Counted from the first letter of the stretch, positions 1 through 7,403 are shown. The stretch is 7,514 nt of DNA from Planctomycetota bacterium (GCA_024274855.1 JAJSAJ010000544.1:1-7514); one strand, 5' to 3'. Numbers and translations are program-made. Notes: generated by a model from the letters alone, not told the origin.

Positions 1-1
1 C

Positions 2-1651
2 AAAGCAGCACTCGTCTTGTCGGCGACCCTGACCGTTCAGCAAGCGTTGACGCGCAACTGGGGCGTGCAATCGGTTCGCCTGATTGACAACGGAATTGCC
101 AAGATCGATGCAACGGATCGCCGGCAGCGAGCGGCAGGCCCACTTCGAATTTTGTGGGTTGGCGTGCTGGCCCCGCACAAAGCGCTTACGTTGTTGATCG
201 ATGCATTGGCTCAGTTACCCACCGATGTCGCCTACGAACTGCGAATCGTCGGTGATGGCCGCGGACGAAAACGCTTACAACGCAGGGCGCACCAAAAAGG
301 GGTCGACCAGCAGACCACGTGGACCGGCCGACTCCCACACAACCAGACACTCCAACAGTATCAGTGGGCAGACGTGTTTGTTTTCAGCAGCTTGCGCGAC
401 ACGACGGGAACCGTTGTCCTCGAAGCACTTGGAGCCGGCCTGCCAGTACTCTGCCTTGATCATCAAGGCGTCCACGACATGGTCGACGAGGACTCTGGCA
501 TTCGGATCCCCGTGACAAGGCCGCAAGAAACGATTGCCCGATTGGCCGGCGCCGTTGAACACCTTGCCCGCAATCGCGATCACCGATTGCAACTGGGACG
601 CGGGGCGGCGGACCGGGCCAAGGCCTATGTCTGGAAGCACTTGGGCTTGGAGCTCGCCAGGCTGTATCGGCAGGTTCTAGATCCCGCCTCGGAAATCGAG
701 ATGGCTGAACTCCCAAACACGCCGACCGGCAAGGCGACACTGCAGATGCAGGAAATGCCGCATCCCACAATGACATATTGTCGGCGCAGATTTGGATCAG
801 CTGCCGCCACATGCTTACGAAAAACACTCGGCCCGAAAGCTGATAAGCAGTTCGGTATTCTGCTGTATCATCGAATTGGCAACGTCCCTAAAGGATTTCA
901 GGTGCCCGAACAAACGATCCGTGTCGAACGGTTCGAACAGCAACTACGAGGGCTACTCGAGCGAGGATTTCACCCCTGGCCACTTCAGACAGTGCTTGAC
1001 CACCGCGCCCATGGCCAGCCGATTCCGCCTCGCGTCTTTGTCGTGACTTTCGACGACGGATACGAATCTGTTTATGATCAGGCATGGCCGATATTGAAGA
1101 AGCTAGAGGTTCCAGCTACGATATTTCTCGTGACGTCGCAACTGGACAACAAGGCACCGATGCCATATGGCGACAGCGTGTTTTGCCACGCGAATCGACT
1201 CCATCGCGGCTTGTGGCGACCGCTCTCCGTGGCACAATGCCAAGAACTGCTGAACAGCAACTTGATCGAACTCGGAAGTCACACCCACACCCACGTCGAT
1301 TTCCGAGAAAACCCAGAACTATTTCAAGTCGATTTGCAGCGTTCACTCGAGGTCCTATCCAAGGAATTCCAGATCATTCGACCGACTTTTGCCTTTTCGT
1401 ATGGATACTCCGATTCAACAATGTCCGACGTCGTACGGCAAACAAGCATGCGATGCGCCCTGACCGCATCCGGACAACTGGTAGAACCCGATGCCGACCC
1501 TTTTGATTGGGGACGTTTCACGGTGGAAACGTATGACACAGGTTCGTCCCTGGCGACTAAACTGGAAGGTTGGTACAACGTACTGGAGCGAAAATGGATT
1601 TCGTGGAGAGATCGGCGGGTCCACCGACGTGGCCCATCCAATGGCGGCTGA
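2..1651 (+). CDS. Glycosyltransferase family 4 fused to NodB-type polysaccharide deacetylase, 5' partial
   Basis: Bifunctional protein. The N-terminal part is the second half of a GT4 (GT-B fold) sugar-nucleotide transferase; the C-terminal part is a carbohydrate esterase 4 (NodB homology) deacetylase. The frame is open to the left edge, so the TTG at 17 is probably internal and the acceptor-binding half of the GT4 lies upstream. Numbering residues from that TTG: ILWVGVLAPHK (45-55) opens the nucleotide-sugar domain. D128 and E136 form a D-x7-E version of the usual E-x7-E donor motif, followed by ALGAGLPV. A variable linker covers about 222-275. The deacetylase starts at ILLYHRIG (281-288), with TFDDGY (344-349: base D346, metal ligand D347) and HTHTH (422-426: metal ligands H422 and H426). 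FAFSYG (458-463) replaces the usual third motif. No signal peptide or membrane segment is visible in the part seen, so the esterase probably acts in the cytoplasm, perhaps on a lipid-linked amino sugar (inference). The families are clear; the substrates are unknown. Confidence 0.9.
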   Translation, partial: KAALVLSATLTVQQALTRNWGVQSVRLIDNGIAKIDATDRRQRAAGPLRILWVGVLAPHKALTLLIDALAQLPTDVAYELRIVGDGRGRKRLQRRAHQKGVDQQTTWTGRLPHNQTLQQYQWADVFVFSSLRDTTGTVVLEALGAGLPVLCLDHQGVHDMVDEDSGIRIPVTRPQETIARLAGAVEHLARNRDHRLQLGRGAADRAKAYVWKHLGLELARLYRQVLDPASEIEMAELPNTPTGKATLQMQEMPHPTMTYCRRRFGSAAATCLRKTLGPKADKQFGILLYHRIGNVPKGFQVPEQTIRVERFEQQLRGLLERGFHPWPLQTVLDHRAHGQPIPPRVFVVTFDDGYESVYDQAWPILKKLEVPATIFLVTSQLDNKAPMPYGDSVFCHANRLHRGLWRPLSVAQCQELLNSNLIELGSHTHTHVDFRENPELFQVDLQRSLEVLSKEFQIIRPTFAFSYGYSDSTMSDVVRQTSMRCALTASGQLVEPDADPFDWGRFTVETYDTGSSLATKLEGWYNVLERKWISWRDRRVHRRGPSNGG

Positions 1652-1749
1652 TTCAGATCGTTCGCATCGCAGTCGCTCTTCAGCTGTTTAGGACCGACGA
1701 ATCAATTGTTGTCGCGTTTACTGGGGGACGATGCGTCGATCCGAGGTCG

Positions 1750-1770
1750 CCCACGGGCTTGTCCCGTGGG
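1750..1770. repeat. Perfect 8-bp inverted repeat (hairpin), candidate interspersed element
   Basis: CCCACGGG (1750-1757) and CCCGTGGG (1763-1770) pair perfectly around the five-base loop CTTGT. No T-run follows, so a Rho-independent terminator is unlikely. The right arm runs on into GGAACCA (1769-1775), which also follows a weaker hairpin at 7484-7496. This suggests a dispersed REP-like hairpin, but two copies in one window cannot prove it. Confidence 0.55.
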
Positions 1771-1807
1771 AACCAATGTCTCTCAAGCTACTGGGCAGCC
1801 GGGCGCG

Positions 1808-1827
1808 CGTCCCGAACCGGGGGGACG
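1808..1827. repeat. 6-bp inverted repeat (hairpin)
   Basis: CGTCCC (1808-1813) pairs with GGGACG (1822-1827) across an eight-base loop in the same non-coding gap, 37 bases after the stronger hairpin. No T-run follows. In GC-rich sequence a stem of this length can arise by chance, so its role is uncertain. Confidence 0.3.
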
Positions 1828-2014
1828 TTCATGTGGCGATCCTCCTTAGCTGCGAGACTGATTCACCCATGGGGGTCTGTACGCGGAAGAGTGCGACAGT
1901 TATTGATTGGCGAATCCTTAGCCACTTGGCAAGGTACCTGGAATCAACCATTTCTCGGCACGTTAGCATATTGGCGCAACCGCCGCTCCATGTAGACACG
2001 TCTATTTGAGCAAT

Positions 2015-3373
2015 ATGAACTCGTACCCTGCTGACCATTGCGAACCACGTAGTCCAACGGATCCTCCACTAAAGCGAGCCGTACTCGTCCTGCGTGGCAG
2101 GATTCGCGAATCGGTCGCCAGCCCGTCCGTCCGCAAAGGCCTACTGTCGCTGGTCGATCAGGGCATTCTGAGTGTAACGAGTTTTGTTACGGGTGTCGTA
2201 ATCGCTCGGCTCACGTCCCAGACGGAACTGGGTGTCTATTACCTCGCCCTCAGCCTGATTCTTTTCGCACGTGGCTTCCAAACGGAAGTTATCATCGGCC
2301 CCTATGTCATCTACCATCATCGGCACCGCGATCAGCGATTGGCCTCGTACACGGGCAGCGTGCTGGTCCACGTTCTTCTGTTTTGTTTTATTGTTTCGGC
2401 TAGCGGTGTCGTTCTCTCTCTTGCACTTTGGTTACGAGGTGGCATCAGGGGCTGGGAGCCTCTGATCAGTGTTGTCATCCTCACGACGATCTTACTGCTT
2501 TTGCGAGAATGTGCCCGCAATGTGACGATGGCGCACTTGCGCGTCGGAAGCGTTCTAGCGATTGACGTGGTCTACGCGGCAATCCTGCTCGGCTCACTCG
2601 CGTTGATGATCCACACCAACTCCTGTTCAGCCGTCGCCGTCTTTTCCGCAATGGGGCTTGCGGCCGCCGTAATCGGCCTCGGCTGGATCTGGTTTTCCTG
2701 GGGCCAGTGGCGTATTGATCGTTCGCGAATTGTTTCCGATTGGTGGCAAAACTGGCGTTTTTCTCGATGGTCGATGGCTGGCTACCTGCTAGTTTGCACG
2801 ACACCTCACTTGATGCCGTGGATTGTCGCCGTGTCGCGTGATGAAGCAACAGCCGGACTCTATGGTGCCTGCGGCACCCTGGCTGGCGTTGCGAACATGT
2901 TCCTGATGGGTCTGGGCAATTTCATCTCTCCCAAGACCGCATTGGTTTTTGCGGAAGGGGGCCCCGCGGCACTTCGGGATTTTGTCCACAAGGTAATCAC
3001 GCTCTACCTGATCTGCGTCGGCATGTTTGTTCTCATTTCGGCGGTTGCCGGCGAGTACGCCATGGTGTTGATATTTGGGAACCAATATGCAGGTAGCGGT
3101 ATGATTGTCACGGTTTGTGTCCTGGGCATATTAGCTAGCGCTATCGGGTGGGCAACTGGAAGCGCCATCTGTGCCATGGATCGCCCTCGAGCCACTTTCC
3201 TGCCGGATGTGGCCGCTCTGATTGCGACAATCGTCGCCGCCTTCCTGTTGGTTCCGACATGGGGAGCACTCGGAGCAGCACTCGCCGCATTAATCGGAGC
3301 GGCCGTTGCTGCCTTACTGAAATACGTTGGATATCAACGATTGCTGCGAGAAAAGAGCTGTCGACCGACCTAA
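2015..3373 (+). CDS. Wzx-type oligosaccharide flippase, MOP/MATE superfamily
   Basis: Integral inner-membrane protein predicted to move lipid-linked oligosaccharide repeat units from the cytoplasmic to the periplasmic face. Starting at ATG 2015 gives 452 residues, a usual length for the family. The frame can also begin at TTG 2006; ATG is preferred, although both have only a weak GAG upstream. A polar N-terminus (about 1-40) precedes roughly twelve hydrophobic segments, at about 43-66, 72-95, 113-140, 149-166, 178-198, 205-228, 253-275, 280-302, 328-347, 362-383, 398-414 and 417-437. The first carries the family-like pattern VDQGILSVTSFVTGVVIAR (48-66), followed by LGVYYLALSL. Arginines and lysines gather in short loops, as in polytopic proteins. 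The polymerase gene starts 16 bases after the stop, fitting co-transcription. A MATE drug exporter is unlikely given the neighbours. Confidence 0.88.
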   Translation: MNSYPADHCEPRSPTDPPLKRAVLVLRGRIRESVASPSVRKGLLSLVDQGILSVTSFVTGVVIARLTSQTELGVYYLALSLILFARGFQTEVIIGPYVIYHHRHRDQRLASYTGSVLVHVLLFCFIVSASGVVLSLALWLRGGIRGWEPLISVVILTTILLLLRECARNVTMAHLRVGSVLAIDVVYAAILLGSLALMIHTNSCSAVAVFSAMGLAAAVIGLGWIWFSWGQWRIDRSRIVSDWWQNWRFSRWSMAGYLLVCTTPHLMPWIVAVSRDEATAGLYGACGTLAGVANMFLMGLGNFISPKTALVFAEGGPAALRDFVHKVITLYLICVGMFVLISAVAGEYAMVLIFGNQYAGSGMIVTVCVLGILASAIGWATGSAICAMDRPRATFLPDVAALIATIVAAFLLVPTWGALGAALAALIGAAVAALLKYVGYQRLLREKSCRPT

Positions 3374-3389
3374 AGTTGCGTCAGAGACC

Positions 3390-4685
3390 ATGGATTTATC
3401 GACACCTAGCCTGACCGCGCCACACCGGGCAAGCGCTCAACTGCTTGTACTGGCGATCGTCGTTTGCGCGGGAATTTTCTATTTCACGAAACATGACTCG
3501 CGCATGTCGTTGCGTGAATATACTTCCTATTCGATGGATGAAACGGAAACACTCCTTCAAACGGGTCATTGGCAACGGCCACTCGGATTCTCGCTGTTCG
3601 CTGCCTTCGGGACGTATTGCCTGCTGCGAAAAGGTGGTCGATTCCCACAGTTCAGCAGCCCATTGGCGATCTCCGTGCTGCTTGTCGTCGCTTGGTGCGC
3701 GGCGAGTATTGCCTGGGCGGACGATCCCGATTTGACGATCAAGCGCGTTGGTGTCATGCTACTCAGTCTCGTCGGTGCCGCCGGCCTGGCGAGCCAATTC
3801 TCCGCACGACAGATTTGCATCCTGACGATCATCGTGCTCGCCACCTACTGTACAATTGGTCTGGTAGTTGAACTCGCACTGCACACATTTCTTCCCTGGC
3901 GTTCCGGTTATCAATTCGCCGGCACAGTCCACCCGAATTTGCAAGCGGTTCATTGTGCAATCCTCTGCTTGGCCACAGCCAGCCTCTTGACCGACCGTAC
4001 AACGCAGAATCGACTGCCTTATGCCGCCTTATTGGCACTGGCCATGGTCCTCTTGCTACTGACCCGATCCCGGACCGGTATCGCAAGCTTGATCCCAGCC
4101 CTTGGCGTTGCGTTAATACCAAGAGTTCCGAAACGCTTCCGATTGTTGACAGGTGTCGGACTCGCGTGGTTGTTCGTCATGTTTCTACTCCTCGGCACAA
4201 TCGCGGATGCTCCGGTCGCCCAGCGTATGACAAATGCGGTTCTAATGGGCCGATCCGGGAGCACCTCCACACTGCAAGGCCGACTTCCACTCTGGGCAAC
4301 ATTAATGGACTATGTGTGGCAGAGGCCCTTGATCGGCCACGGATTCGACAGCTTCTGGAATGTCTCACGAATCCGCTCGGTCTCGCGGTTTATTGACTGG
4401 TCGCCCTCTAGTGCACACTCAATTTATATCGAAACCACGCTCAGCATCGGCTTGATCGGCGCTACGCTGCTGCTGTTGACGATGGCTCAATCCATCTACC
4501 AACTGGGCAGACAGTACTTCAAGACGAGTGACGGGGGCATGGCGTTTCTGTTCGGTCTGTTGGTCTATGGTGCGTTTGACGGCCTGCTCGAATCGTTATT
4601 CGTCGAGCCTACGTTTATCACAGTCATTGCCGCGACAGGGGTCATGCACATGGCGTTTTCCCAGAAGGAGCCTCAGCAGTCATGA
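3390..4685 (+). CDS. O-antigen ligase / Wzy-type polymerase family membrane protein
   Basis: Polytopic membrane protein of the O-antigen ligase/polymerase superfamily (Wzy_C type). It is expected to act on the periplasmic face, either polymerising undecaprenyl-linked repeat units or transferring the glycan to an acceptor. ATG 3390 gives 431 residues. The frame extends upstream to TTG 3327, but that would overlap the flippase and add a hydrophilic leader, so ATG is preferred. Family signatures appear in order: AASIAWADDP (104-113), FAGTVHPN (176-183), LLTRSRTG (223-230), GRLPLW (297-302), PLIGHGFDSFW (313-323) and SAHSIYIETT (341-350), the last group lying in the large periplasmic loop region. 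About ten to twelve hydrophobic segments are visible, including 17-32, 91-108, 119-136, 141-160, 209-224, 252-271, 350-368 and 384-398. A hydrophilic stretch at about 33-63 follows the first membrane segment. Sequence alone does not separate ligase from polymerase; beside a flippase, polymerase is slightly favoured. Confidence 0.88.
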   Translation: MDLSTPSLTAPHRASAQLLVLAIVVCAGIFYFTKHDSRMSLREYTSYSMDETETLLQTGHWQRPLGFSLFAAFGTYCLLRKGGRFPQFSSPLAISVLLVVAWCAASIAWADDPDLTIKRVGVMLLSLVGAAGLASQFSARQICILTIIVLATYCTIGLVVELALHTFLPWRSGYQFAGTVHPNLQAVHCAILCLATASLLTDRTTQNRLPYAALLALAMVLLLLTRSRTGIASLIPALGVALIPRVPKRFRLLTGVGLAWLFVMFLLLGTIADAPVAQRMTNAVLMGRSGSTSTLQGRLPLWATLMDYVWQRPLIGHGFDSFWNVSRIRSVSRFIDWSPSSAHSIYIETTLSIGLIGATLLLLTMAQSIYQLGRQYFKTSDGGMAFLFGLLVYGAFDGLLESLFVEPTFITVIAATGVMHMAFSQKEPQQS

Positions 4686-5680
4686 CACCGGTCGATATTT
4701 CCGTGGTTATTTGCACATATAACCGAGCGACGCTTTTGCGTACCGCCTTGCAGAGTATTCTGAATCTGCGCACTGACGATACGTTTCACTATGAAATCGT
4801 GGTCGTTGACAACGGCTGTACAGACGAAACGGAATCTGTCATCTCAACTGCGGCAGAAGACGCATCCGTACTCGTTTGCGGAGTCCGTGAGGACCGACGT
4901 GGAGTCGCCGCGGCCAGAAACCGGGGCATCATGGCCGCTCGTGGATCCTGGATCGCCTTTTTCGACGACGACCAGGTTGCCGATCCCGATTGGCTCATCC
5001 AACTGTTTGCAGCAGCAAGCCAGTTCGAAACACGATGTGTTGCCGGCGCTGTCCGGCTGCTGCTGCCCGATGACGCCTTGAATCGCCTTGCACCAATCTG
5101 TCGTCGATTGCTTGGCGAGTTAGTGCCTGTTGACCAGCCTCAACGACTTGGAAAGTCCATCGGAGCGGGCACCGGCAATTTGCTCGTTCACAAGTCGATC
5201 TTCGAGCAAATTGGAACGTTTGACGAATCGTTGCTCCAGGCAGGTGAAGACACCGATATCCTGAATCGCATGCGAGGTTCGGGGATCGAAGGGTGGTTCA
5301 CACCACTGGCGACTGTCGGCCATGTCGTGCCGCCTCATCGCCTTACGAACGAGTATTTTCGATGGGCTTCGCTCCGTAGCGGGACCTACATCGCTAGACA
5401 CGACTGGAACCGATGGGGAGCGTTCGGGTTTCCGATAATCTTCGCGGGACGCCTGGCACAAATCTTCCTGCACTTCATTCCCCGATGGATTTGGGGACAC
5501 ATTCGGCACTCGAAGAAAGATATTCAAACGGGCCGGTGCTTGCTGTGGCGTGCTGAAGGGTATATGCGGCTTGTGCTTTCCTGGGTTCACCCTTCACAGA
5601 CCGCCGCATCAACACTCCAAGCACAGACCGACTTTCGCACCGAACGGGAACGATTCGCGCAAACCATGGATTCCGACTGA
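4682..5680 (+). CDS. Glycosyltransferase family 2 (GT-A fold)
   Basis: Inverting sugar transferase that uses a nucleotide-sugar donor to extend the lipid-linked glycan at the cytoplasmic face of the membrane; donor and linkage cannot be read from sequence. The 332-residue product begins with the classic ISVVICTYNR strand (6-15). It continues with EIVVVDNGCTDET (38-50), GVAAARNRGI (74-83) and the metal-binding D-x-D type motif FFDDDQ (93-98, D95-D97). Further on are GAGTGNLLVHKSIFEQIGTFDE (161 onward) and the likely catalytic-base region AGEDTD (177-182). The C-terminus (about 246-275) is aromatic and hydrophobic and may sit on the membrane. The ATG overlaps the upstream stop as ATGA (4682-4685), which suggests translational coupling to the polymerase. 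The GNAT gene starts 18 bases after the stop. Confidence 0.93.
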   Translation: MTPVDISVVICTYNRATLLRTALQSILNLRTDDTFHYEIVVVDNGCTDETESVISTAAEDASVLVCGVREDRRGVAAARNRGIMAARGSWIAFFDDDQVADPDWLIQLFAAASQFETRCVAGAVRLLLPDDALNRLAPICRRLLGELVPVDQPQRLGKSIGAGTGNLLVHKSIFEQIGTFDESLLQAGEDTDILNRMRGSGIEGWFTPLATVGHVVPPHRLTNEYFRWASLRSGTYIARHDWNRWGAFGFPIIFAGRLAQIFLHFIPRWIWGHIRHSKKDIQTGRCLLWRAEGYMRLVLSWVHPSQTAASTLQAQTDFRTERERFAQTMDSD

Positions 5681-5698
5681 ACCAACATCGAGCAAATA

Positions 5699-6775
5699 AT
5701 GGACGTGACACTCGTTCAGGGAAATCAACTTACCGACGAGCAGATCGGAACGTGGGTCAACTTCGTCGAGACCAATCCGTCGCTGTCCAGTCCGTATTTC
5801 CGCCCCGAGTTTACACAAGCGGTTGCCGCTGAACGCCCGGACGTCGAGGTGGCGATCCTGAGAGAGACTGGTGAGATCCGCGGGTTCTTTCCATTTCAGC
5901 GACGTTGGAAACGACTCGGCCTGCCGGTCGGGGAACCGCTTTCCGACTTCCAGGGAATTATCGGCCCGGCAGATCTTGCCTTCGCCCCGCGTCAGATCAT
6001 TCGGGACAGTGGACTGATGACCTGGAGGTTCAACCATCTGGTGACGGAACAAACTCAGTTCCAACCTTTTCATGAGACTGTCTCGCCATCGCTTTTCATC
6101 GACTTGTCGACGAGGTTCGACACGTACGAGAACAATCGCCGACAAAAAGGGGCGAAGTTCTTGAGACAACTTCGTCGCAAGAGACGCAAGGCAACGAAGG
6201 ACATCGGATCTGTTCGCTTTGAGTTTCACACAACGGATGAAAACGTCTTCGCCACTCTTCTCCGTTGGAAAGCGAGTCAGTACATTCGCACAAAACAGTC
6301 AAATATCTTGGCGTTCGATTGGATCGTGAACGTATTGCGGCGAATCTGGAAACACGAAGCCGAGGGGTTTTCAGGTAAGCTCTCCTCGCTCTATCTTGGC
6401 AATCGTCTGGCCGCCGTGGATTTCAGTATGCGGTCCCACACTGTATTGCATCAATGGTTCCCCGCCTATGACATCAACCTGGCTCGCTACAGCCCCGGAA
6501 CGATTTGTACACTTGGCGTAATCGAAAATGCCCATCAACACGGCATTCGACGGATTGATTTTGGAACAGGAAACGAATCGCACAAGAAACACTGGACCTC
6601 GGAATCAACCGATGTGGCCGAAGGCACAGTGACCTCCGGCCGAAGAGTACAAGCACTATGCAGCACGTACAACGGCGTTCGAGCCACGATGCATCATCCG
6701 GTGATTGGTGCCCCGCTCAGGCTGACTGCCAGGGCTACACGATCACTTCGCCGATCGCTTCTCTATCGTTCATGA
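5699..6775 (+). CDS. GNAT-superfamily acyltransferase, CelD/BcsL (FemAB-like) type
   Basis: Predicted acyl-CoA- or aminoacyl-dependent transferase of the group found in many exopolysaccharide clusters, where members are thought to acylate the glycan or its precursor. The 358-residue product has an N-terminal half with FFPFQRR (63-69) and LSDFQGII (81-88), typical of this family. A very basic segment follows (about 146-166, rich in R and K). The second half carries the acetyltransferase core: LLRWKASQY (187-195), LSSLYLGNRLAAVDFSM (228-244), HQWFPAYD (251-258), SPGTICTLGVIENAH (265-279) and IRRIDFGTGNESHKKHWT (283-300). The last three resemble the conserved end of the Acetyltransf_6 domain. 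No signal peptide is seen, so it is likely cytoplasmic. Only a weak GAG, ten bases upstream of the ATG, could serve as ribosome binding site. It ends the plus-strand array. Substrate unknown; FemAB-type peptidyl transfer is a less likely alternative. Confidence 0.85.
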   Translation: MDVTLVQGNQLTDEQIGTWVNFVETNPSLSSPYFRPEFTQAVAAERPDVEVAILRETGEIRGFFPFQRRWKRLGLPVGEPLSDFQGIIGPADLAFAPRQIIRDSGLMTWRFNHLVTEQTQFQPFHETVSPSLFIDLSTRFDTYENNRRQKGAKFLRQLRRKRRKATKDIGSVRFEFHTTDENVFATLLRWKASQYIRTKQSNILAFDWIVNVLRRIWKHEAEGFSGKLSSLYLGNRLAAVDFSMRSHTVLHQWFPAYDINLARYSPGTICTLGVIENAHQHGIRRIDFGTGNESHKKHWTSESTDVAEGTVTSGRRVQALCSTYNGVRATMHHPVIGAPLRLTARATRSLRRSLLYRS

Positions 6776-6806
6776 CAAAACGGACCGGGGCTCAGCGGAC
6801 GTTGAC
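6776..6806. other. Convergent intergenic spacer
   Basis: This 31-base spacer lies between the stops of the plus-strand GNAT gene and the minus-strand TlpA-like gene. I see no stable stem followed by a T-run on either strand, so any termination here is not of an obvious intrinsic type. Confidence 0.6.
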
Positions 6807-7403
6807 CTATTCGCCCATCAATCTGGCCAATTCCTTGTCCATCGCAGCCATTACGCCATCTTCCGCCTGCTCCGGATCCGCACGAAACAGCACGTTGCCA
6901 TCCGTGCCGAAGATAAAAAGTGTCGGCGTCATGAACACATCCCGTTGTTCGGCAAACCATGGTGCCAGATAGAGTGGAAACGCGATACGCTCGCCCGCCT
7001 GTTTGTAAAACTTCTTACACGCATCAGCCGTCTCGTCCATGCCCATTCCGACGATTTCCACATCCATGCGACGCAAGCTGTCCTGTCGTTCCGTTAATCG
7101 AAGTGCCTCGGTGATGCATGGACCACATCCTTCCTGAAACACCTGTACGATGACATATTTCGCATTCACATTCTGAATCGCTTCCCGAAATCCGTCCTCG
7201 GTCAACTCAGTGCCGGGTTCGATGGGCCGTTTTTCTGATCGCGCCAGCGCCGGCCTGGCCGGCTGATCGTTCCCAACCGCAGTACGCTCATTGCCCAAAT
7301 CGGTCACACTATCCGTGTCGGCATTCGAGCGGACGCATCCAGCCAGACACGCAACCAAGATCACAATGTACGTTCCGGCCACAGTATGCACGTTAAACAA
7401 CAT
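6807..7403 (-). CDS. TlpA/ResA-like thioredoxin-fold lipoprotein
   Basis: Predicted periplasm-facing, lipid-anchored thiol-disulfide protein of 198 residues. The N-terminus is a hydrophobic signal (about 8-20) ending in a lipobox, LAGC with C23 as the lipidated residue. It is unusual in having no lysine or arginine before the hydrophobic core. A low-complexity linker follows (24-60). The thioredoxin-like domain spans about 65-198: VIVQVF (84-89), the redox motif CGPC (93-96), VEIVGMGMDE (115-124) and the cis-proline loop MTPTLFIF (158-165, P160). Glycine stands where most family members have tryptophan before CGPC. The ATG has a good ribosome binding site, AAGGA, five bases upstream. The gene runs opposite to the polysaccharide genes and converges on them, so it probably belongs to a separate unit. 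The partner and the direction of redox transfer are unknown. Confidence 0.9.
   Translation of the reverse strand: MLFNVHTVAGTYIVILVACLAGCVRSNADTDSVTDLGNERTAVGNDQPARPALARSEKRPIEPGTELTEDGFREAIQNVNAKYVIVQVFQEGCGPCITEALRLTERQDSLRRMDVEIVGMGMDETADACKKFYKQAGERIAFPLYLAPWFAEQRDVFMTPTLFIFGTDGNVLFRADPEQAEDGVMAAMDKELARLMGE

Larger units (their letters stand above)
1652..2014. other. Gap inside the cluster with no convincing gene
   Basis: This 363-base stretch separates the deacetylase stop from the flippase start, far more than the gaps between the following genes. Two overlapping open frames cross it, one ending at 1995 and one running from 1731 to 2009, but neither translation resembles a known family. 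It contains two inverted repeats, at 1750-1770 and 1808-1827. I found no well-spaced -35/-10 pair. It may be an untranslated spacer carrying a promoter of a type I cannot recognise, a repeat insertion, or the remains of a lost gene. Confidence 0.6.

Noticed and set aside
1512..1534. Inverted repeat ACGTTTC / GAAACGT
   Set aside because: It lies inside conserved deacetylase coding sequence, so chance is the simplest explanation.
1750..1770. Rho-independent terminator
   Set aside because: The stem is strong enough, but no T-run follows on either strand.
1903..1969. Sigma-70-like promoter in front of the flippase gene
   Set aside because: TTGATT and TTGGCA occur, but no acceptable -10 hexamer stands at 16-18 bases from either one.
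1570..1995. 141-codon plus-strand open frame across the deacetylase end and the gap
   Set aside because: It starts well inside the deacetylase gene, its translation matches no family I know, and its composition looks like out-of-frame reading of GC-rich DNA.
1731..2009. 92-codon plus-strand open frame ending just before the flippase start
   Set aside because: It has its own ATG near a G-rich run and ends close to the next start, but it runs through the perfect hairpin and its translation resembles no family. The G-run is too close to the ATG for a normal ribosome binding site. A real small gene cannot be fully excluded.
5609..6229. 206-codon minus-strand open frame
   Set aside because: It is antisense to the GT2 end and the GNAT gene, which both have clear family motifs, and its own translation shows none.
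2..6775. Exosortase / PEP-CTERM type polysaccharide locus
   Set aside because: The gene content resembles parts of such loci, but no exosortase, PEP-CTERM protein or other diagnostic gene is present in the window.
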